Shown: positions 36,828 to 45,778, numbered from the stretch's first letter. The stretch: DNA of 64,000 nt from CALBPI01 sp963922335 (GCA_963922335.1 CAWUIB010000006.1:1-64000); one strand, 5' to 3'. A program made the numbers and translations. The notes: generated by a model from the letters alone, not told the origin.

Positions 36828-39271
36828 GCCAGCGCCTCCGGCCGTCGTGCGTCTTTGTTGTTGGAGCTCAAATCCCGTGCATCGGAAGTCGTCCGCCCGC
36901 CTCCGATTCGAAGTGCGTTACCGATGACCAGCAGTGAACTTGCGGTCATTCCAATAGCGGCCATCCATGGTGTGATCAGGCCGCAGGCGGCGAGCGTGAC
37001 ACCGATAGCGTTATACCCGGCGGCCCACGCCAGGCTTTGGCGAATTGTCCGACGTGTGCGTCGCGCGATAGCCGTCAAGTCGGCCAGCGGTCGCAGTGTG
37101 TCCCCGAGCAGAATTGCGTCTGCACTCGCACGCGCCAGGGCGGTACCGTTGCCGATGGCAATTGCTGCATCGGCCTCGTTGAGTACCGGCGCGTCGTTGA
37201 CCCCATCACCGATCATGACGACGCGTGCGCCTCGGGATTTTAGTCTTGAAACAAGGTCCAGCTTATCGGCGGGTGTCTGACGCGCGTACCAGGACTCTAC
37301 ACCTAAGGTACGGGCCACCGCGCAGACCGTATCGGCACTGTCTCCGCTGCTGATCACCACTGACAATCCCTGTGTTTGCAGGGCATCAACGATCTGCTTC
37401 GTGTCCGGCTTGAGCTCGTCACTGAGTGTGAAACGAGCCAGTAGGCCGTGCTCGGTACCGAGGTAGACACCGTGATCAAGCGGCGACCGCGTTGCGGCAA
37501 GTTCAGCGACGAAGCTGCCCTTACCAATGCGGTATTCGATGCCCTCAATCGTGCCGGACACTCCGGCACCAACGTGGGTGATCGCGGGTGCGTCCAGCGA
37601 CACTGAGCCTGTGCTGCGCGCTTCGAATGCACTTGCCATCGCGTGGTCGGCATTACGCTCCAGCGCAAATGCGACATCAATGAGTTGTTGTTCAGCGAAA
37701 CGCCGATCGATTGTCTCGACATCTCTCAGCGTTGGTTCGCCTTCTGTCAATGTGCCGGTCTTATCGAAGACCACGACGCAACCGGGTTTCAGCACATCCA
37801 GGATACGTGCCTGCGTTAGCAACACACCGCGCCGGGCCAGCGCCGTTGCCGTGACCGCCAATGCTGTCGGCGTCGCGAGCGACAGTGCACAGGGACAGGC
37901 CACGATCAGAACCGCAAGCACCGTGCGCACCACTTGGTCCGGTGAATTCAAGTACCAGTACACGCCAGTGAAAAACGCGATGCTCAAGACGCCTAGCACA
38001 AAGGGTGTTGCCAATCGATCCGCGATTCCCTGCAGCGTGCCGCGTTGCGCCTGCGCTTGCTCCATCATTCGCGTGATATCTCCGATGTGAGTCTGTGCGC
38101 CAACGCCTGTCACACGCGCCACCACGCCACCATGAATAAGTTTGGTTCCGGCGAGTACAGTGTCGCCCACTTGTCGGTCGACGGGGCGGGACTCGCCCGT
38201 AATCAATCGTTCGTCGATGCCCGCACGTCCGCTCATAATGATTCCATCAGCCGCAACAATGTCTCCGGCATTGAGTGCCAGCAGGTCATCGCAGCCGATC
38301 TCGGCGCGTGCGACATCGACAGTCTGCCCGTCGCTACCCACTTTCCTGGCGGCAACAGGTAGCAGCGCGGCCACAGCTTCTGCCTGATCGTCGGCCTGGT
38401 GTCGAGCTCGCATTTCAAGGAAGCGACTGACACAGAGCAAAGCGACGAACATGGCGATTGAATCGAAATAGACGGCGTCGCCATGGCGAACGGTATTCAT
38501 CACCGACGCACCGAACGCGATCACCAGTGCGAGTGATACAGGCACGTCCATGCCAGGTTTGCGGTGCCGAATGCCGCGCAATGCGCCGCGGAAAAACGGC
38601 ACGGCGGCATAGAACATGACGGGCAGGATGGTGACCAGACTGGCTGCTCGCAGGAGCATCGTCGTGGTCTCCGTCATCCCGTGGAACTCTCCGGCGTATA
38701 AGCCGGCAGCGAGCATCATCGCTTGCATGCCAAAAATGCCAGCAACGACCAGGCGCTTGATGGCGCTGCGGTAGTCACGCTCTTCCTGCTTGCTGGTTTC
38801 GCCGGCGATAACGGGTTCCGGCTCGAAGCCGACTCTTGAAGTCACTCTGAGAATGTCAGCGAGACCGATCGTCGAGTCCTCCCACTGCACGTGGATACGC
38901 CGCGTAGATGGGTTTGCACTCACCTCTGCGACGCCGAGCTCCTGCTCCAGAATCTCGGTGGCCAGCCAAACGCAGGCCGGGCAATACAAGTCGCTGATGT
39001 AGAGTGTTGCGGACTGCGTATCGTTATCCTGTCGCACGTAAGGTGCTGAAACCGCAGGGTCGTCGAAAACGTCGTAATCGATCGTGCCCGGACGTAGTTC
39101 CGCATGTTCTGACTGTTCCCGGTGCGCGTAGAAGTTGCCAAGTCCGGCACCCTCAATGAACATCGCCGCCGCCTCACAGCCGATACAACAGAAGGTGCGC
39201 TCCGTACCGCTGATGGTCGCTTTGACCTCAGTACCTGGCGGGATTTCGTCCTCGCAGTGGAAGCAGTGCAT
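36824..39271 (-). CDS. ccoI: CcoI, cbb3-type copper-transporting P-type ATPase
   Basis: 815 residues. It exports copper across the inner membrane to supply the oxidase CuB site. Order: N-terminal metal-binding region with HCFHCEDE (2-8) and CCIGCEAA (28-35), then a heavy-metal-associated motif CPACVWLATE (97-106), six to eight helices, the intramembranous CPC in VACPCALSLATP, the phosphorylation site DKTGTLTEGEPT and GDGVNDAPVLNEADAAIA in the hinge. Length and architecture match CcoI/FixI rather than plain CopA. It starts four bases after the ccoH stop. The catalytic Asp is in DKTGT. Confidence 0.95.
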   Translation of the reverse strand: MHCFHCEDEIPPGTEVKATISGTERTFCCIGCEAAAMFIEGAGLGNFYAHREQSEHAELRPGTIDYDVFDDPAVSAPYVRQDNDTQSATLYISDLYCPACVWLATEILEQELGVAEVSANPSTRRIHVQWEDSTIGLADILRVTSRVGFEPEPVIAGETSKQEERDYRSAIKRLVVAGIFGMQAMMLAAGLYAGEFHGMTETTTMLLRAASLVTILPVMFYAAVPFFRGALRGIRHRKPGMDVPVSLALVIAFGASVMNTVRHGDAVYFDSIAMFVALLCVSRFLEMRARHQADDQAEAVAALLPVAARKVGSDGQTVDVARAEIGCDDLLALNAGDIVAADGIIMSGRAGIDERLITGESRPVDRQVGDTVLAGTKLIHGGVVARVTGVGAQTHIGDITRMMEQAQAQRGTLQGIADRLATPFVLGVLSIAFFTGVYWYLNSPDQVVRTVLAVLIVACPCALSLATPTALAVTATALARRGVLLTQARILDVLKPGCVVVFDKTGTLTEGEPTLRDVETIDRRFAEQQLIDVAFALERNADHAMASAFEARSTGSVSLDAPAITHVGAGVSGTIEGIEYRIGKGSFVAELAATRSPLDHGVYLGTEHGLLARFTLSDELKPDTKQIVDALQTQGLSVVISSGDSADTVCAVARTLGVESWYARQTPADKLDLVSRLKSRGARVVMIGDGVNDAPVLNEADAAIAIGNGTALARASADAILLGDTLRPLADLTAIARRTRRTIRQSLAWAAGYNAIGVTLAACGLITPWMAAIGMTASSLLVIGNALRIGGGRTTSDARDLSSNNKDARRPEALA

Positions 39272-39275
39272 GCGT

Positions 39276-39452
39276 TTACTCGGTCATCTCCGCCTGCACC
39301 TGGCGCAGCGTTTTGCCGAGAATCGGGTCGGGGTTGCTGATCGCGAACCCGATTGTCAGCATGCATCCCAACACGGTTAGTGCCGGGATGGAGACCACCA
39401 GCCATACCGTGGGCACACGATACCAAGGGGAGCCTGTACGTTTGGTTTTCAT
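39276..39452 (-). CDS. ccoH: Short CcoH/FixH-like membrane protein
   Basis: 58 residues with one helix (about 15-38). The start TGSPWYRVPTVWLVVSIPAL resembles the N-terminus of FixH/CcoH (PWYR...W...IP...V). The periplasmic domain of the usual 150-170-residue protein is missing: the reading frame stops after KTLRQVQAEMTE, four bases before ccoI starts. It is coupled to ccoG by an ATGA overlap. Both joins are tight, so the gene is not a recent frameshift of a longer one within this space. It probably still helps oxidase assembly through its helix; this is inference. Confidence 0.75.
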   Translation of the reverse strand: MKTKRTGSPWYRVPTVWLVVSIPALTVLGCMLTIGFAISNPDPILGKTLRQVQAEMTE

Positions 39453-40837
39453 AGGGTATTTCCATCAGGGCCGCGGAAGCGGCTTTCTTCGCGGGTATTG
39501 ATCGTGTCGTTGTTGATGCTCTCGACAACGAAAGTAATGTTCTGGCCACCGACTGCAGACTCATGTGGTGCGGTCACTGCAACGGGAAGCTTGTACGAAG
39601 TCTCGGGCTCGACCGTCACGGTCGTTTCAGAGGTGATCTCGATGCCCGGCAGACCCTCAACTGAAAGTACGAGCTGCTGACGTTCGTTGGTCTTGTTGAT
39701 CAGATGCAGCGTGTAGGTGTTCTCGATGCCCCGCAGTCCAATGTCGCGATACAGCGCATTGCGATCCTTGATGACATCGACGATGACGGCCGGTTTGTTG
39801 ATCAGCGAATACACGAACAACGACACGAGCGCACCGAGCACGGCCGTGTACATGAACATCCGAGGGCGCAGCACTTTGGTAGCGCGACCCTCCAGCGCAT
39901 GCTCGGTTGTATAGCGAATCAGGCCGCGCTCGTAGCCCATCTTGTCCATGACGACATTGCAGGCGTCGACGCATGCCGCGCAGGCGATGCACTCGTACTG
40001 GAGCCCCTCGCGGATGTCGATGCCGGTAGGGCAGACCTGGACGCACAGGGTGCAGTCGGTGCAATCGCCCAGTCCTTTCGATGCGGCCGGGTTCTTGCGA
40101 CTGCGACCTCCTCGAGGCTCCCCACGTGCCTGGTCGTAGGTCACGATCAGGGTGTCCTTATCGAACATCGCACTTTGGAAACGGGCATACGGACACATGT
40201 ATTTGCATACCTGCTCCCGCATGAAGCCCGCATTACCGTACGTTGCGAAACCGTAGAACAGCACCCAGAAGGTGGCCCAGCCACCGATTGTGCCGGTCAC
40301 GATTTGTGTATAGAGCTCACCGACTGGCGTGAAGTAGCCAACGAAGCAGAATCCGGTGAACAAAGCGAGCGCAATCCACGCGACCTGTTTGCCGGTTTTT
40401 CGCCAGATCTTGTTGAAACTCCACGGCGCTCGATCGAGCTTCATACGTTTCATGCGGTCGCCTTCGAAGGCCCGCTCAATCCATACGAACGCCTCGGTCC
40501 AGACCGTCTGCGGACAGGCATACCCGCACCAGAGTCGACCGGCGAGGGCGGTGAAGAAGAACAACGACACGCCCGCAATGATCAGGAGCAGAGCGAGCAA
40601 AAGAAAATCTTGCGGCCACAGTGTGATTGAGAAGATATGAAATTTGCGCGCAGGCAAATCGAACAAGACCGCTTGTCGGCCATCCCAACGAAGGAATGGT
40701 CCGACGTAAAAGATACCGAGCAATACGAACATTGCCAGTCGACGTAAACTCGCGTAGCGACCTTTGACATCACGCGGATAGATCTTCGCCTCTGTGCGAT
40801 AGAGACCTTCGTTCACTTTCTTGACCGCAGTATCCAT
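39449..40837 (-). CDS. ccoG: CcoG, cbb3-type oxidase accessory ferredoxin-like protein
   Basis: 462 residues from the ATG at 40837, nine bases after the upstream stop. The frame is open to 40909, but that extension overlaps the preceding gene. About five helices, FFFTALAGRLWCGYACPQTVWTE, and two [4Fe-4S] motifs, CTDCTLCVQVCPTG and CIACAACVDACN, match CcoG/RdxA. A C-terminal Ig-like domain (VDVIKDRNALYRDIG... TITVEPETSY region) follows. It reduces copper or is otherwise required for oxidase maturation. Gene order G-H-I-S is standard. Confidence 0.95.
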   Translation of the reverse strand: MDTAVKKVNEGLYRTEAKIYPRDVKGRYASLRRLAMFVLLGIFYVGPFLRWDGRQAVLFDLPARKFHIFSITLWPQDFLLLALLLIIAGVSLFFFTALAGRLWCGYACPQTVWTEAFVWIERAFEGDRMKRMKLDRAPWSFNKIWRKTGKQVAWIALALFTGFCFVGYFTPVGELYTQIVTGTIGGWATFWVLFYGFATYGNAGFMREQVCKYMCPYARFQSAMFDKDTLIVTYDQARGEPRGGRSRKNPAASKGLGDCTDCTLCVQVCPTGIDIREGLQYECIACAACVDACNVVMDKMGYERGLIRYTTEHALEGRATKVLRPRMFMYTAVLGALVSLFVYSLINKPAVIVDVIKDRNALYRDIGLRGIENTYTLHLINKTNERQQLVLSVEGLPGIEITSETTVTVEPETSYKLPVAVTAPHESAVGGQNITFVVESINNDTINTREESRFRGPDGNTL

Positions 40838-40845
40838 AGATGTGC

Positions 40846-41133
40846 TCAGGGGCGTTGGCGCCGTGTCAGACGCAGCGTCAACCAGCCGGCGACAGCGGTG
40901 CCTAACCAAAAGAAAAAGAACATGAGTGCATAGCCGGTTTCACGGCCCTCACCCAACTCGAGCGCAGCGGTTTCCAACAGGCTCTCAGGATCGAATACAC
41001 CGAAGAACACAAGACTCATGACGGCGGCCACGAGGAAAGATATCCAGACAAGGACGGCGCGCTTTTGTGTTTCCCGGGGCCATGCCTTGGCCCCGGGACC
41101 ACGAGTTACCGCGTCTTGATCAGTCGTCGCCAT
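40846..41133 (-). CDS. Small membrane protein of the cbb3 operon, unknown
   Basis: 95 residues from the ATG at 41133, which lies inside the last 14 bases of ccoP; an earlier start at 41190 would overlap ccoP by 70 bases. Two helices (about 24-44 and 66-86) separate a short acidic loop, with a basic tail RLTRRQRP. It sits between ccoP and ccoG where some gammaproteobacteria have a small membrane-protein gene, but I do not recognise a family. Translational overlap with ccoP suggests it belongs to the oxidase assembly set. Confidence 0.75.
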   Translation of the reverse strand: MATTDQDAVTRGPGAKAWPRETQKRAVLVWISFLVAAVMSLVFFGVFDPESLLETAALELGEGRETGYALMFFFFWLGTAVAGWLTLRLTRRQRP

Positions 41134-42037
41134 AAAGGTCGGTACCATTGCCCAGATCGCCGGCAGACAGACTGTAGACGTAGGCCGCAATCAGACGGAC
41201 ACGATCCTCGCCCAGCAGCGCTGCGTGCGAGGGCATTCGACCTTGTCGACCCTCAACGATGGTCTTGCGAACTGCCGCTGCGCTGCTGCCGTACAGCCAC
41301 ACATCGTCGTTGAGGCGCGGTGCGCCGACCAACGTGCTGCCTTCGCCATTCGGGCCGTGGCAGGCCGAGCAGGTCGCCGTGTACTGCGTATGCGACTCGG
41401 AAGTGGTGTCGGCTCCTGTCGAGAGACTGCGTACATAGGCGACCATTCCGTCGATTGCCTCGTCACTGCCAAGCACACCGCCCATCGCCGGCATCATGCC
41501 GTTACGACCCTGCAGGATGCTGCGCTCGATATCGCTGAAGCTCGATCCGTACAGCCAGTCTGCATCGGTCAGATTTGGAAAGCCGGCAGCGCCGTAACCG
41601 AGAGACCCGTGACACTGGGTGCAATAGTTGGAGAACAGGCTCTTGCCGGTGCTCAACGCTTCATCGTGTTGTACCAACGTCTCGACATCGAGATCCCGAA
41701 ACGCCGCGAACATCGGTGCATAGGCGGCTTCGGCATCGGCGATCTCCGCGTCGTACTGCGCGTATTGAGACCACTCTGCTGTGCCCGCGACATTGCCGAG
41801 ACCCGGGAATACCACGAGGTAGCCGCCGCCGAAAATCAACGTGATGACGAACAGCCCAAGCCACCATCTCGGCAGCGGCTCGTTTCGCTCGACGAGTCCA
41901 TCCCATTGATGGCCTGTCGTGTTGTCTTCTTCAGTGGGTTCCGGGCCCTGGCGGCCAGTCCATGCGATCAGCCAGAACGTGGCGATAAACGTCACCACGG
42001 TGCCGACAATCACAAAAATGCTCCACGAATCACTCAT
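41120..42037 (-). CDS. ccoP: CcoP, cbb3-type cytochrome c oxidase diheme subunit III
   Basis: 305 residues. Two N-terminal helices (about 7-26 and 58-78) are followed by two class I cytochrome c domains with haem sites CTQCH and CSACH and distal methionines in NGMMPAMGG and GRMPSHAALLG. It receives electrons from soluble cytochrome c and passes them to CcoO. The ATG overlaps the ccoQ stop (ATGA). Order N-O-Q-P is canonical. Confidence 0.97.
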   Translation of the reverse strand: MSDSWSIFVIVGTVVTFIATFWLIAWTGRQGPEPTEEDNTTGHQWDGLVERNEPLPRWWLGLFVITLIFGGGYLVVFPGLGNVAGTAEWSQYAQYDAEIADAEAAYAPMFAAFRDLDVETLVQHDEALSTGKSLFSNYCTQCHGSLGYGAAGFPNLTDADWLYGSSFSDIERSILQGRNGMMPAMGGVLGSDEAIDGMVAYVRSLSTGADTTSESHTQYTATCSACHGPNGEGSTLVGAPRLNDDVWLYGSSAAAVRKTIVEGRQGRMPSHAALLGEDRVRLIAAYVYSLSAGDLGNGTDLYGDD

Positions 42038-42198
42038 GGTAGTTCTCCCTCGGCGGGTTTCGGATCATCCTGCAGCGGCAGCTGTGATGCTGCTTCGAAT
42101 TCCCGCGAACGACCTCGGCTGTAGGCCCAGATCGTCAGCAGAATGAACAGAACGAAAACAAGTGCGGTAATCAGGCCGCGTAAAAGACTCAGCTCCAT
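42034..42198 (-). CDS. ccoQ: CcoQ, cbb3-type oxidase small subunit IV
   Basis: 54 residues: MELSLLRGLITALVFVLF begins a single helix, followed by WAYSRGRSREFEAASQLPL, which matches the CcoQ/FixQ pattern (WxYSxxRxxxFExAAxLPL). It stabilises the oxidase complex. It begins two bases after the ccoO stop and its TGA overlaps the ccoP ATG. Confidence 0.92.
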   Translation of the reverse strand: MELSLLRGLITALVFVLFILLTIWAYSRGRSREFEAASQLPLQDDPKPAEGELP

Positions 42199-42200
42199 GA

Positions 42201-42806
42201 CTACCTCGCTCTCCGGGCCAGGCCCAGTCCCTGTAAGTAAGCGATCAGCGCGTCCATCTCGGTCTTGCCCTGCACCGCCTGTGAAGCAGCGGCGATGTCC
42301 TCATCGCTATAGGGGTCACCGAGCATCTGCAATGCGCGCATCTTGCCGGTAACAAGCTCACCATCGACCAGCGCGTTCGATAGCCACGGATAGGCTGGCA
42401 TGTTCGATTCGGGCACTAGCTCCTGCGGCTTGATCAAGTGCAGGCGATGCCACTCGTCACTGTAGCGTCCGCCCACTCTCGCGAGATCCGGTCCGGTGCG
42501 TTTTGAGCCGAATTGGAACGGTCGGTCGTAAACCGATTCGCCGGCCACCGAGTAGGGCCCGTAGCGCTCGGTCTCCGAACGGAAAGGCCGGACCTGCTGC
42601 GAGTGGCAGCCATAGCAACCCTCCCGGACGTAGATGTCGCGTCCGGCGAGTTGCAGCGCGGGGTAGGGCTTCACACCCTCGATCGGCTGTGTGCCTGCGC
42701 CACTCGCCATCAACGGGACGATTTCCACAAGTCCGCCGATGGAGATCACCAGGATGATCAAGACGCTCATCAGCCGGACATTCTTTTCTAATGCTTCATG
42801 TTTCAT
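42201..42806 (-). CDS. ccoO: CcoO, cbb3-type cytochrome c oxidase monoheme subunit II
   Basis: 201 residues. One N-terminal helix (about 12-32), then a cytochrome c domain with CYGCHSQ (haem c) in YVREGCYGCHSQQVRPFRSE, the family-typical RYGPYSVAGESVYDRPFQFGSKRTGPDLARVGGRYSDEWH and distal Met in ESNMPAYPW. It carries electrons from CcoP to CcoN. A ribosome site GGAG precedes the ATG. It lies ten bases after ccoN. Confidence 0.97.
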   Translation of the reverse strand: MKHEALEKNVRLMSVLIILVISIGGLVEIVPLMASGAGTQPIEGVKPYPALQLAGRDIYVREGCYGCHSQQVRPFRSETERYGPYSVAGESVYDRPFQFGSKRTGPDLARVGGRYSDEWHRLHLIKPQELVPESNMPAYPWLSNALVDGELVTGKMRALQMLGDPYSDEDIAAASQAVQGKTEMDALIAYLQGLGLARRAR

Positions 42807-42816
42807 GCTGCGCTCC

Positions 42817-44232
42817 TTAAGCCGGTTGGGCGACTGGCGCCGCTTCCGGTGCGCGTTTCGGAATCGTCCGGTAGACGTTGTAGACCATGATCAGCATGCT
42901 CGCGAAGAAGATGAATCCACCCAGCAAGCGAATGCCGTAGTACGGGTAGGTGAACTTCAACGACTCGATAAAGCTGTAGGTCAACGTGCCGTCCTCATTG
43001 ATCGCACGCCACATCAGGCCCTGAGCAATACCGGATACCCACATGGACGCGGCGTACAGCACGACACCGATCGTGGCCATCCAGAAATGCACGTTGATCA
43101 GGCGCGTGGAGTACATCTTCTCGAGGCCGTAGAGACGTGGGATCAAGCAGTACATCGACCCGATCGTCATCATGGCGACCCAGCCGAGCGCGCCGGAATG
43201 CACGTGACCAATGGTCCAGTCGGTGTAGTGTGAGAGGGCATTGACCGTCTTGATCGACATCATCGGGCCTTCGAAGGTCGACATGCCGTAGAACGATAGC
43301 GCCACGATCATGAACTTCAGCACCGGGTCGCTGCGCAGTTTGTCCCACGCACCGGACAGGGTCATGATGCCGTTGATCATGCCGCCCCAAGAAGGTGCCA
43401 GGAGGATCAGCGAGAACACCATGCCGAGCGACTGTGCCCAGTCAGGTAATGACGTGTAATGCAGGTGATGCGGGCCAGCCCACATGTAGATCGCGATCAG
43501 CGCCCAGAAGTGAACGACAGAGAGTCGGTAGGAGTAGATCGGGCGATTGGCCTGCTTGGGCACGAAGTAATACATCATGCCGAGGAAGCCTGCGGTCAGG
43601 AAAAATCCAACGGCGTTATGGCCATACCACCATTGCATCATCGCATCGACAACACCGCTGTAGATGGGATATGACTTGGTGAGCGATACGGGGATCGCCA
43701 GGTTGTTGAAGATATGCAGAATGGCGACCGTCAGAATGAAAGCCGCATAAAACCAGTTGGCGACGTAGACGTGCTTCACGTTGCGCTTGGCGATCGTGCC
43801 GAAAAACACGACAGCAAAACTCACCCAGACGACGGCGATCAGGATATCGATCGGCCATTCCAGCTCGGCATACTCCTTGCCCTGAGAAATTCCGAGTGGG
43901 AGCGTGATCGCCGCAAGCAGAATCACCGTCTGCCAGCCCCAGAATGTAAAACTCGCAAGCTTGTCGAACGCAAGGCGTGTATGACAGGTTCGCTGGACTA
44001 CGTAGTAGGCCGTGGAAAACAACGCGCAGCCACCGAACGCGAAGATGACTGCGTTGGTGTGGAGCGGTCGTAACCGGCTGTAGGTCAGGAATGGCAGGTC
44101 AAAGCTCAAGCTCGGCCAGATGAGCTGGGCGGCGATGATAACGCCGACCAACATTCCGACGACCCCCCAGAGAATCGTCGCTAGCGCAAACTGTCGCACG
44201 ACTGTGTCGTTATAAGTCGCTGCATTTTGCAT
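42817..44232 (-). CDS. ccoN: CcoN, cbb3-type cytochrome c oxidase subunit I
   Basis: 471 residues with 12 helices. Catalytic subunit of the high-affinity terminal oxidase, which reduces oxygen and pumps protons. Haem and CuB ligands: LRPLHTNAVIF, WWYGHNAVGFFLT with the His-Tyr crosslink region, AGPHHLHYTSLP and GHVHSGALGWV. Length matches the family. It leads the operon, and an FNR-like site lies about 90 bases upstream, shared with the divergent hemN-like gene. This fits expression at low oxygen. Confidence 0.97.
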   Translation of the reverse strand: MQNAATYNDTVVRQFALATILWGVVGMLVGVIIAAQLIWPSLSFDLPFLTYSRLRPLHTNAVIFAFGGCALFSTAYYVVQRTCHTRLAFDKLASFTFWGWQTVILLAAITLPLGISQGKEYAELEWPIDILIAVVWVSFAVVFFGTIAKRNVKHVYVANWFYAAFILTVAILHIFNNLAIPVSLTKSYPIYSGVVDAMMQWWYGHNAVGFFLTAGFLGMMYYFVPKQANRPIYSYRLSVVHFWALIAIYMWAGPHHLHYTSLPDWAQSLGMVFSLILLAPSWGGMINGIMTLSGAWDKLRSDPVLKFMIVALSFYGMSTFEGPMMSIKTVNALSHYTDWTIGHVHSGALGWVAMMTIGSMYCLIPRLYGLEKMYSTRLINVHFWMATIGVVLYAASMWVSGIAQGLMWRAINEDGTLTYSFIESLKFTYPYYGIRLLGGFIFFASMLIMVYNVYRTIPKRAPEAAPVAQPA

Positions 44233-44320
44233 GTTGTATGTCCCGTGAATCTGGAATTGTTATGACGCGGACTCTCGCCAGCGTTGCCGGAAAGACTAAT
44301 TCGAGAGGCGGGGTGCGAAA

Positions 44321-44334
44321 ATGACCTGGGTCAA
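44321..44334. promoter_or_regulatory. FNR/Anr-type site between ccoN and the hemN-like gene
   Basis: On the minus strand the site reads TTGACCCAGGTCAT, matching seven of ten fixed bases of TTGAT-N4-ATCAA with a four-base spacer. It is near -90 relative to the ccoN start codon and -62 relative to the hemN-like start codon. An FNR-type gene with cysteines for an iron-sulfur cluster lies at 45828. Function as a shared activator site is inference. Confidence 0.6.
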
Positions 44335-44395
44335 TTTCATTGTTGGGGTGCGCTGGTAGGGTGAGCTGCACAAAATCTCGTCCGGGTGAGGCCCA

Positions 44396-45778
44396 ATGGA
44401 TAAAGAGACAAATAGCGAGATGCCGCGTCTGCTGCAGAGATTTGGCGTCGATATGCCACCGCTTGGCATCACCGCCGAGCCGACGCAGTTCGACTACGAT
44501 ATCGGCGAGCTGGAGTTTCGCGATGCGATGTTGGCCGCGAATGAGCAGCTAATTCCGGCTCGGCTGTCGCTCGCCGTACAGCTGCCGTTTTGCGCCTCGC
44601 TGTGCTACCACTGCTCACGCCTGAAGAAGGTGACCCGCAATGCAAGGCTGATGGCGGCCTACGTGGACGCCCTGTGCAAAGAAATCCGCTCGAAGAGTGA
44701 GCTGATCGACCAGGACCGGCTGGTCGAGCAATTGTGGTTTGTTGGCGGCTCCCCCGCGTACCTCGGGATCACGTCCCTCGGCCGCATCATGACTGAGATT
44801 GGCCAGTGCTTTTCGGTGTCGGGCTCCAACAGCCGTTACTTCATGGTGGAGGTCGATGCCCGTACGGCAACACCGCAGTACGTTGCGCAGTTGTCGATGC
44901 TCGGCGTAAACGCGATGCGTACGTGGGTACCGGCGATGAGTAAATCGGTGCAGGCAAGCATCAATCGAGAGCAATCCGCTGAAAACCTCGCCGCACTGAT
45001 GATGGCGGCGCGGCGAACGAGTTTTCGTGACGTGACGCTCGCCACCCGTTATGGCCTGCCGATGCAGACGATCGAAGGTCTCCGGAACGATATTGACTGG
45101 CTCGCGGATCTCGGCCCAGACAATATCGTCACCGAGCGCTACCAACACCGACCGGGATTGCATGCTTCGCAGCGCTTGATTCCGAGAACGCTGCTGCCCG
45201 AGATCGAACAGGTCGACGAAATGGAAGCCTTGATGGCGGAGCGACTGTTGCTGTCAGGTTACGAACACATTGGCCTTGGCTATTTCACACGGACAGGCAG
45301 TGTCATGCACCGGGCTAAAGACCAGGGTCAGCTGCAACGTGGGCTGATGGGCTACATGATTGGCGCGGGTGCGGATACGCTCGGCTTCGGCGCGGGCGCG
45401 ATATCATCGATCGAAGACTTCCTGTTTCGCGCGCCCGAGGATATCGATGCTTATATGCGCAATACGCAGCGCGGAGGCTTGGCGATAGAGGCCGGATACT
45501 GCGCGGATCTTGCCACCGAGCGCGCAAGTTTCATTGTGGAGCGCATGTTGTGCGACGGCGTCTGTCGCGAGCGAGATTGGTCTGTCTCATTTGATATACC
45601 GTTTAATCGATACATCGATGCGCTCGGATCGTACATCCAGCCCCTTTTCGTGGACGATATTTTGACATTTGACCAGCACACTTTGACAGTAACTGAGCGC
45701 GGTCGAAAAAGCCTCGGGCGTATCGTTCAAACGTTCGAAAAATCGTTACAAGACAAGGCTCTAGTGTCACTGCACTGA
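44396..45778 (+). CDS. Divergent HemN-like radical SAM protein
   Basis: 460 residues, the usual length of HemN (oxygen-independent coproporphyrinogen III oxidase) and in its usual place next to ccoN and an FNR regulator. The radical-SAM cysteines are kept (Cys66, Cys70, Cys73 in PFCASLCYHC). However, the fourth cysteine of HemN (CxC) is Arg75, the tyrosine and histidine of LYVHIPFC are Ala60 and Gln62, and GGGTP reads VGGSP. The C-terminal domain keeps HemN-like segments (ERYQHRPGLHASQRLIP, GYEHIGLGYFTR, GFGAGAISSI). It may have lost coproporphyrinogen decarboxylation or changed substrate (for example haem handling as in HemW). Assignment to the HemN superfamily is firm; enzymatic function is not. 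Confidence 0.85.
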   Translation: MDKETNSEMPRLLQRFGVDMPPLGITAEPTQFDYDIGELEFRDAMLAANEQLIPARLSLAVQLPFCASLCYHCSRLKKVTRNARLMAAYVDALCKEIRSKSELIDQDRLVEQLWFVGGSPAYLGITSLGRIMTEIGQCFSVSGSNSRYFMVEVDARTATPQYVAQLSMLGVNAMRTWVPAMSKSVQASINREQSAENLAALMMAARRTSFRDVTLATRYGLPMQTIEGLRNDIDWLADLGPDNIVTERYQHRPGLHASQRLIPRTLLPEIEQVDEMEALMAERLLLSGYEHIGLGYFTRTGSVMHRAKDQGQLQRGLMGYMIGAGADTLGFGAGAISSIEDFLFRAPEDIDAYMRNTQRGGLAIEAGYCADLATERASFIVERMLCDGVCRERDWSVSFDIPFNRYIDALGSYIQPLFVDDILTFDQHTLTVTERGRKSLGRIVQTFEKSLQDKALVSLH

